Shown piece by piece: positions 6,761-11,314 of a stretch of 11,314 bases of DNA. Position 1 is the first letter of the stretch; each line of letters starts with the position of its first letter. The notes under the pieces were generated by a model. It made no database searches. It worked only from the letters and a program-made list of their open reading frames with translations, and had not been told where the DNA came from. Source of the stretch: an uncultured bacterium (GTDB taxonomy: Bacteria > Bacillota > Clostridia > Lachnospirales > Lachnospiraceae); NCBI GenBank assembly GCA_905214855.1, contig CAJMNU010000042.1, positions 1-11,314 of the forward strand, in the 5' to 3' direction. Made by a program: the position numbers and the translations under genes.

Positions 6761-6789
6761 AATATAACATTGAACCATCAAAAAAACAA
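6761..6789 (-). promoter_or_regulatory. Leftward promoter of the GH105-like/GH28/apt operon
   Basis: Read leftward: -35 TTGTTT (6784-6789), 17-bp spacer, -10 TATATT (6761-6766). Predicted start near 6754, about 45 nt before the first ATG. It is back-to-back with the rightward promoter at 6811-6839. Confidence 0.5.
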
Positions 6790-6810
6790 GACTGCCCATA
6801 GAATTAAGGT

Positions 6811-6839
6811 TTGACCCTGTAACATATTTATGATAAAAT
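6811..6839 (+). promoter_or_regulatory. Rightward promoter of the GH105-esterase operon
   Basis: TTGACC (6811-6816), 17-bp spacer, TAAAAT (6834-6839), with TG just before the -10 region. The predicted start near 6846 falls immediately before the operator at 6851-6864. Confidence 0.75.
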
Positions 6840-6850
6840 ATTATTAATCA

Positions 6851-6864
6851 TGTAAGCGCTTACA
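6851..6864. promoter_or_regulatory. Perfect 14-bp LacI-family/cre operator
   Basis: TGTAAGCGCTTACA is an exact palindrome with the central CG pair of LacI/GalR-family operators, and it satisfies the cre consensus TGWNANCGNTNWCA. At about +6 to +19 from the predicted start, a bound protein would block transcription of the GH105 gene. It is closely related to the sites at 3395-3408 and 3577-3590. Confidence 0.75.
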
Positions 6865-6901
6865 AAAGCAAAACTATTTTTTAACATGGAGGGTATCTTT
6901 T

Positions 6902-8038
6902 ATGGAAATTTTAGACCGTTATATCAATGAACTTCTGGACAAAAGCACACCTCAGGCTCCCATCTGGAATATCGAAAAGATCCGCAGCGGGAAACCATCT
7001 ACATGGAACTACATTGATGGCTGTATGATCAAAGCGATCTTAGAGCTATATCATATCACTGGCAATCAGAAATATCTTGATTTTGCTGACAACTTCATCG
7101 ACTACTTCGTTCAGGAAGACGGAAGCATCAAATCTTATGATCCTGAAGAATATAACTTGGACAATGTAAATGCTGGAAAAACATTATTTGATCTGTATAA
7201 GCTGACAAACAAAGAAAAATACCGCAAGGCAATTGACACGATCTATAGTCAGATCCAGAAACAGCCACGTACTTCTACTGGAAATTTCTGGCACAAATTG
7301 ATCTATCCAAATCAGGTATGGCTGGATGGTCTGTATATGGGACAGCCATTCTATATGCAGTACGAACTGGAATACAATCAGGGTAAGAACTGCATGGACA
7401 GCTACAATCAATTTATTCATGTATATGACCTGCTGCGCAATGAAAAAAATGGTCTCTATTATCATGCATACGATGATTCCAGAGAGGCATTCTGGTGTGA
7501 TAAAGTAACCGGACTTTCCAACAATTTCTGGCTGCGTGCACTTGGTTGGTATGCAATGTCCCTGATCGACACCATTGACATCATGCCTGATTCTATGAAA
7601 GAACAACGTGATGAACTGACCCGTATCTACAAAGAATTGATCGATTCTATGCTAAAATATCAGCACGAAAGCGGTATGTGGTATCAGTTAGTCAACCTAG
7701 GAGGTATTGAGCCAAATTATCTTGAAACTTCTGGTTCTGCTATCTACGCATATGCGATCATGAAAAGTGTCCGCCTTGGCATTTTGGATGAGTCCTACTA
7801 TTCTTATGGCGAAAAAGCATTCTTAGGTACTTGTAATACATATCTGTCCGAAGAAAATGGAGAACTTCAGCTTGGCGGTATCTGTCTTGTTGCAGGTCTT
7901 GGCGGAAAAGATATGAGAGATGGTACATTTGGTTACTATATGGGCGAACCGATCGTCAAAAATGAGGCAAAAGGTGTTGCTCCACTGATCCTTGCCTACA
8001 TTGAAACAATGTACCATGATCAGAAAAAATCACAATAA
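6902..8038 (+). CDS. GH105 unsaturated rhamnogalacturonyl/galacturonyl hydrolase (YteR/YesR-like)
   Basis: Removes the 4,5-unsaturated uronic acid left at the non-reducing end of pectic oligosaccharides after lyase cleavage, by hydration of the double bond. 378 residues, normal for GH105, with repeated helix pairs of the (alpha/alpha)6 barrel (ELYHITGNQKYLDFAD 48-63; LYKLTNKEKYRKAID 98-112). The active-site segment WLDGLYMGQPFYM (140-152) contains Asp142, matching the catalytic Asp reported for YteR. Also conserved: YYHAYDDS (186-193), FWLRALGWYAMSL (209-221), YLETSGSAIYAYAI (273-286) and the C-terminal DGTFGYYMGEPIVKNEAKG (340-358). No signal peptide, hence cytoplasmic. The ATG at 6902 has GGAGGG (6888-6893) 8 nt upstream. 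First gene of a two-gene rightward operon under the operator at 6851-6864. Choice between rhamnogalacturonan- and homogalacturonan-derived substrates is not settled. Confidence 0.94.
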   Translation: MEILDRYINELLDKSTPQAPIWNIEKIRSGKPSTWNYIDGCMIKAILELYHITGNQKYLDFADNFIDYFVQEDGSIKSYDPEEYNLDNVNAGKTLFDLYKLTNKEKYRKAIDTIYSQIQKQPRTSTGNFWHKLIYPNQVWLDGLYMGQPFYMQYELEYNQGKNCMDSYNQFIHVYDLLRNEKNGLYYHAYDDSREAFWCDKVTGLSNNFWLRALGWYAMSLIDTIDIMPDSMKEQRDELTRIYKELIDSMLKYQHESGMWYQLVNLGGIEPNYLETSGSAIYAYAIMKSVRLGILDESYYSYGEKAFLGTCNTYLSEENGELQLGGICLVAGLGGKDMRDGTFGYYMGEPIVKNEAKGVAPLILAYIETMYHDQKKSQ

Positions 8039-8075
8039 AACAACATTATGATAAATATATGAAAGGATTTTGCTT

Positions 8076-8921
8076 ATGAAGATACAGACATTTCCTATCT
8101 CTGTTACAGAAGAAGAAGCAGGCTCTCCTCACATTGGCTCTCCTGCCATGTTGACAGCTTATATTCTGGATAATCATGATCTGGATCCAAACCGTCTCAG
8201 ACCAGCTGTGATCATTTGTCCGGGCGGAGGCTATCAACACCTTGCACCAAGAGAAAATCAGGCGATCGCAATGCAATATCTGGCTATGGGATGCCATGCA
8301 TTTGTTCTGGAATACAGCCTGATGCCCAATATCTTTCCCTATGCGCTGATGGAAATTGCAAAATCCACAGCACTGATCCGCAGCAAACAGAAAGAATGGC
8401 ATGTAGATCCTGATAAGATCTTGGTCAGCGGTTTCTCTGCCGGAGGGCATGTTGCTCTCAGTCTTGGTGTGTTCTGGAAGAAAAACTTTCTCTCCACTTC
8501 TCTCCATCTCTCTCCAGAAGAAATCCGTCCTAATGGTGTGATTTTGTGTTATCCAGTCATTACATCTTGTTACAAATTTCATCCCAGTTCTTTTTCTTGC
8601 CTTTTAGGAGACAAAGTCAATGATCCTAAGATGCGTGATCTGGTTTCCTTAGATAAACAGGTGACTTCTGATCTTCCAAGAACCTTCCTTTGGCATACTT
8701 GGACTGATCAGGCTGTACCGGTTGCAGGAAGCCTGATGTTTGCCACAGCCTGTGAGACAGCTGGAGTCAATCTGGAAATGCACATTTATGCATCTGGTCA
8801 CCATGGTTTGGCACTGGCTGATGCGGAATCCAGCAATCCTGACGGAAATCACATTGAGCCATCCTGTCAGAGTTGGATTTCTTTGGTCAAAACATGGATC
8901 ACGACCTACTATCTTTCATAA
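8076..8921 (+). CDS. Alpha/beta-hydrolase esterase (carbohydrate esterase-like)
   Basis: Predicted serine esterase, 281 residues, of the alpha/beta-hydrolase group that includes acetylxylan and feruloyl esterase-like proteins. The oxyanion-hole motif is CPGGGY (48-53), the nucleophile elbow GFSAGG gives Ser121 (119-124), the likely acid is Asp211 (HTWTDQAVP) and the likely base is His243 (GHHGL, 241-245). DPDKILVSGFSAGGH is typical of this fold. No signal peptide, so it acts on imported substrate. I chose the ATG at 8076-8078, with AAAGGA (8062-8067) 8 nt upstream; a TTG at 8070 would lie too close to that site. It starts 37 nt after the GH105 stop codon and so is co-transcribed. The context suggests removing acetyl (or other acyl) groups from pectic oligosaccharides so the glycosidases can proceed; acyl specificity is inference. 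Confidence 0.87.
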   Translation: MKIQTFPISVTEEEAGSPHIGSPAMLTAYILDNHDLDPNRLRPAVIICPGGGYQHLAPRENQAIAMQYLAMGCHAFVLEYSLMPNIFPYALMEIAKSTALIRSKQKEWHVDPDKILVSGFSAGGHVALSLGVFWKKNFLSTSLHLSPEEIRPNGVILCYPVITSCYKFHPSSFSCLLGDKVNDPKMRDLVSLDKQVTSDLPRTFLWHTWTDQAVPVAGSLMFATACETAGVNLEMHIYASGHHGLALADAESSNPDGNHIEPSCQSWISLVKTWITTYYLS

Positions 8922-8953
8922 AGCTACAGGAAACTTCTAAAATCCAACAAGTT

Positions 8954-8981
8954 ATTTCTTTCAACATGTTGTATAAGAAAT
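8954..8981 (+). other. Inverted repeat after the esterase gene
   Basis: ATTTCTT (8954-8960) pairs with AAGAAAT (8975-8981) around the perfect palindrome CAACATGTTG (8962-8971). It lies about 30 nt after the esterase stop and lacks a T-run. It could be a 3'-end stabilising structure or a binding site; no family recognised. Confidence 0.35.
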
Positions 8982-9035
8982 TGGGGCTGTAAAAAACTCC
9001 CCTAGTTCACAATTAAGAATAAATAATTTAAGAAC

Positions 9036-9077
9036 AAATTCCCCAAGGATCACAAAAATGTCTTCCTTGGGGAATTT
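9036..9077. terminator. Bidirectional terminator between esterase operon and glyA
   Basis: A perfect 14-bp stem, AAATTCCCCAAGGA (9036-9049) with TCCTTGGGGAATTT (9064-9077), has a 14-nt loop. Rightward the tail is ATATTTAT-like; leftward it continues TTTGTTCTTAAATT. It sits between convergent genes and probably ends both, with the leftward (glyA) tail slightly better. Confidence 0.8.
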
Positions 9078-9130
9078 ATATTTATATATCAGATGATACA
9101 TTTTATATTTATAGAATTATATGCTTATAT

Positions 9131-10378
9131 CTATTCATAAATTGGATATTTATCGCAAAGTTTTGTCACTTCTGCCCTGATCTCATCTGCCTTTGCTTCA
9201 AAATCTGTTGCCGCAAGCCAGATACACTCTGCAATTTTTGCCATATCCTCTTCCTTCAATCCTCTGGATGTGATTGCCGGAGTTCCGATTCTGACTCCAG
9301 ACGTCACAAATGGACTCCTCGGTTCATTGGGAACAGTATTTTTATTCAGTGTAATATACACTTCATCGCATCTATTCTGCAATTCTTTTCCGGATACATC
9401 CATTCCTCTTAAATCTACCAGCATCAAATGATTGTCTGTACCACCGGTTAAGATCTTAAATCCTTGATTTTGCAATTCTTGTGCCAATGCTTTAGCATTC
9501 TTTAAAACCTGTGCCTGATATTCCCTAAATTCTGGTTTTAAAGCCTCTCCAAAGCAAATCGCTTTAGCTGCAATCACATGCTCCAATGGACCTCCCTGTG
9601 TCCCCGGAAAAATAGCTTTATTAAAATTGAATTTTTCTGCTGCTTCTTTATTGGCTAAGATCATTCCTCCTCGTGGTCCACGCAGCGTCTTATGTGTCGT
9701 TGTGGTCACAACATCTGCATAAGGAATCGGATTTGGATGCAGTCCTGCGGCGACCAATCCTGCAATATGAGCGATATCTACCATCAGATATGCTCCCACC
9801 TTGTCTGCAATCTCACGGAATCTCTTAAAATCTATCACACGGCAGTATGCGCTTGCACCTGCAACGATCAACTTTGGTCTGCATTCTTTTGCAATTCTCT
9901 CTACTTCATCATAATCAATAAAACCATCATCATTTACTCCATAAGAGACTGCATGAAAATAAGAACCTGAAAAATTAACAGGACTTCCATGAGAAAGATG
10001 ACCTCCATGATCCAATCCCATTCCAAGAACGGTATCTCCTGGTTTTAACATTGCAAAAAATACTGCCATATTTGCCTGTGCTCCAGAATGTGGCTGAACA
10101 TTCGCATAATCACAGCCAAACAGTTTTTTTGCACGCTCAATTGCGATCGTCTCAACCACATCTACGCACTGACAACCACCATAATAGCGTTTTCCTGAAT
10201 ATCCCTCAGCATACTTGTTAGTCAAAACAGTTCCCATTGCCATCATTACCGATTCTGATACAATATTTTCCGAAGCGATCAGTTCCAGATTTCTACGCTG
10301 TCTTGCATACTCTGCCTGAATCGCAGCACCTATCTCCGGATCATTTTTTGTGATCAGATCCATTACATCTTTTACCAT
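9131..10378 (-). CDS. glyA: Serine hydroxymethyltransferase
   Basis: Cytosolic PLP enzyme converting serine + tetrahydrofolate to glycine + 5,10-methylene-tetrahydrofolate, the main source of one-carbon units for purine and thymidylate synthesis. 415 residues from the chosen ATG (10376-10378), matching the usual bacterial length. Family signatures: [12 protein letters not shown] (33-44), [15 protein letters not shown] (54-68), QPHSGAQAN (95-103), VDIAHIAGL (200-208) with the cofactor Asp and His, and [14 protein letters not shown] (225-238) with the PLP-binding Lys230. The frame is open to a GTG at 10405, but starting there would put translation inside the G-rich ribosome-site region (AAGGGATGGGATGGG), so the internal ATG is preferred. 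It has its own consensus promoter at 10521-10549 and ends at the terminator at 9036-9077. Confidence 0.97.
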   Translation of the reverse strand: MVKDVMDLITKNDPEIGAAIQAEYARQRRNLELIASENIVSESVMMAMGTVLTNKYAEGYSGKRYYGGCQCVDVVETIAIERAKKLFGCDYANVQPHSGAQANMAVFFAMLKPGDTVLGMGLDHGGHLSHGSPVNFSGSYFHAVSYGVNDDGFIDYDEVERIAKECRPKLIVAGASAYCRVIDFKRFREIADKVGAYLMVDIAHIAGLVAAGLHPNPIPYADVVTTTTHKTLRGPRGGMILANKEAAEKFNFNKAIFPGTQGGPLEHVIAAKAICFGEALKPEFREYQAQVLKNAKALAQELQNQGFKILTGGTDNHLMLVDLRGMDVSGKELQNRCDEVYITLNKNTVPNEPRSPFVTSGVRIGTPAITSRGLKEEDMAKIAECIWLAATDFEAKADEIRAEVTKLCDKYPIYE

Positions 10379-10470
10379 TGCCCATCCCATCCCTTCTTTA
10401 TACACTAATACAATGTAAGATTATTGTCTCATACTCAGATATCCCATTTCCATCCTGTATTTTATTGACA

Positions 10471-10491
10471 CTCCCACAACTAAAGCAGGAG
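10471..10491 (-). other. Hairpin in the glyA 5' leader
   Basis: On the leftward RNA a 7-bp stem (CTCCTGC with GTGGGAG, two G-U pairs) closes a 7-nt loop. It lies about 25-45 nt after the predicted start and roughly 95 nt before the glyA ATG. Stem-plus-TTTAG loop faintly recalls IS200/IS605 ends, but no transposase remnant is present. Confidence 0.4.
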
Positions 10492-10520
10492 GTTTTACGA
10501 CACATTGGATAATTTTTTCT

Positions 10521-10549
10521 ATTATAATCTCTTACCCACACTTTGTCAA
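10521..10549 (-). promoter_or_regulatory. Consensus promoter of glyA
   Basis: Read leftward: TTGACA (10544-10549), 17-bp spacer, TATAAT (10521-10526), an exact match to the sigma-A consensus. Predicted start near 10514, giving a leader of about 135 nt before the ATG at 10378. So glyA is transcribed apart from recJ. Confidence 0.9.
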
Positions 10550-10615
10550 ACACTATTCTTATTTTTATTGAATTTTCTGTCTTTTTCTGTTAATTTATTT
10601 TCTTATCTTACAAAG

Positions 10616-11314
10616 TTATAGAAATTGATACCCTTGAATCACAACCTGCACACAAACCATACCATTATATGTATTCAAATCTGGATAGTATACTACATTC
10701 ATCCTGTTCCTATCACCCATTTCTTCTATAAAAGAATCACCCTCTCCAAACAAAACTCCATCTATAGGATAACCATGTTCACTGTTCAATCTCATTTTTA
10801 CCACATTTCTATTTTTCCCCACCACATAAGCACTTTGTATTTTCACATTTCTCTCTGCAAACAATGGTTTTTCATTTCCCTGTCCAAAAGGTTCCAATGT
10901 ACTCAATTCTTGAATCAGACGTTCTGAAGCATACTCAAAAGGCATTGGCGCATCGATCCATACCTTTTTTACAAAATCTTCTTCTGTTAAATGGCAATTT
11001 TTATTCAATGCCTCTCGAAAAAGTTCCAGATTCTCAGGCTTTAAAGAAAGTCCCGCTGCCATCGGATGCCCTCCAAATTTTATCAGCAGATCCTGAACTT
11101 CTGTAAGTCCCAAAAACATATGATATGCTGGAATAGAACGACCAGATCCTTTTAGTCCTTCTTTTCCACGAGTAAGCACAATAGATGGTTTATTATATTT
11201 CTCCCTAAGGCGACCTGCAATAATACCAGCAAGAGATTCATGGCACTCTGGCAAATAGACGACAAGGACTTTATCCTGTTTTCCTCTTCCCGTCCTCTCC
11301 AGTTCTTCTATTGC
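10616..11314 (-). CDS. recJ: Single-stranded-DNA-specific exonuclease RecJ (C-terminal part)
   Basis: 5'-to-3' single-strand exonuclease of recombination and mismatch repair. Only the last 232 residues are in the window; the frame is open to the right edge, where the N-terminal DHH domain should continue. The visible part covers the DHHA1 domain, with ECHESLAGIIAGRLREKY (23-40), KGSGRSIPAYHMFLGL (55-70) and KFGGHPMAAGLSL (79-91), then the OB-type C-terminal domain with LEPFGQGNEKPLF (140-152), a RecJ hallmark. Numbering is from the first visible codon. The stop at 10616-10618 is followed by about 70 bp of AT-rich DNA with no clear terminator before the glyA promoter. A TTG at 11252-11254 is an internal Leu codon, not a start. 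Confidence 0.93.
   Translation of the reverse strand, partial: AIEELERTGRGKQDKVLVVYLPECHESLAGIIAGRLREKYNKPSIVLTRGKEGLKGSGRSIPAYHMFLGLTEVQDLLIKFGGHPMAAGLSLKPENLELFREALNKNCHLTEEDFVKKVWIDAPMPFEYASERLIQELSTLEPFGQGNEKPLFAERNVKIQSAYVVGKNRNVVKMRLNSEHGYPIDGVLFGEGDSFIEEMGDRNRMNVVYYPDLNTYNGMVCVQVVIQGYQFL

Noticed and set aside
8983..9000. GGGG...CCCC pair as a terminator of the esterase operon
   Set aside because: Four-base stem with a 10-12 nt A-rich loop and no T-run; the 14-bp stem at 9036-9077 is a far better terminator.
10379..10514. Tetrahydrofolate or glycine riboswitch upstream of glyA
   Set aside because: I could not match the conserved core of either class in the leader; only one short hairpin is visible.
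1..11314. CRISPR arrays, tRNA or rRNA genes, transposase genes, phage genes
   Set aside because: No spaced identical repeats, tRNA-like cloverleaf or rRNA core sequences, and no recognisable recombinase or phage proteins were seen on either strand.

Overview
The window looks like chromosomal DNA from a low-GC Gram-positive of the class Clostridia, most likely a gut Lachnospiraceae. The basis is AT-rich intergenic DNA, strong AGGAGG ribosome sites, sigma-A style promoters, a lipoprotein-anchored carbohydrate ABC transporter of the LplA/LplB/LplC kind, and the style of the RecJ, GlyA and Apt proteins. Species cannot be fixed from the sequence alone.

Layout, left to right. (1) Positions 1-3343 hold a leftward oligosaccharide ABC transporter operon: a solute-binding lipoprotein (1571-3166), a 416-bp gap with three hairpins that probably attenuates transcription, a first permease (201-1154), and the start of a second permease cut by the window edge (1-189). 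Its promoter is at 3315-3343. A T-rich, gene-free stretch with two cre-like operators lies upstream. (2) Positions 3731-6789 hold a second leftward operon: a small GH105-like protein that has lost its catalytic region (5985-6710), a cytoplasmic GH28 polygalacturonase-type enzyme (4413-5972) and the purine-salvage gene apt (3879-4409), closed by a strong terminator (3731-3769). (3) Rightward from a divergent promoter (6811-6839) with a perfect 14-bp operator palindrome (6851-6864) come a GH105 unsaturated uronyl hydrolase (6902-8038) and an alpha/beta-hydrolase esterase (8076-8921). A probably bidirectional terminator follows at 9036-9077. (4) Leftward housekeeping genes close the window: glyA (9131-10378, with its own consensus promoter) and the C-terminal part of recJ (10616-11314).

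Together regions 1-3 read as a locus for using pectin or rhamnogalacturonan fragments. Oligosaccharides are imported by the transporter. They are then trimmed inside the cell by GH105 (removes the unsaturated terminal uronic acid), GH28 (cleaves galacturonosyl linkages) and the esterase (probably removes acyl groups). None of the three predicted enzymes has a visible signal peptide, which fits an import-then-digest scheme. Closely related operator palindromes upstream of the transporter and of the GH105 gene suggest control by a LacI/CcpA-type regulator that is not encoded in the window.

The most notable observations are the GH105 paralogue that keeps the helical scaffold but lacks the catalytic Asp and the neighbouring active-site segment, divergently paired with the intact enzyme, and the placement of the pectin genes directly upstream of, and tightly coupled to, apt. 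I did not find a clearly novel defence or mobile system, a CRISPR array or tRNA/rRNA genes.
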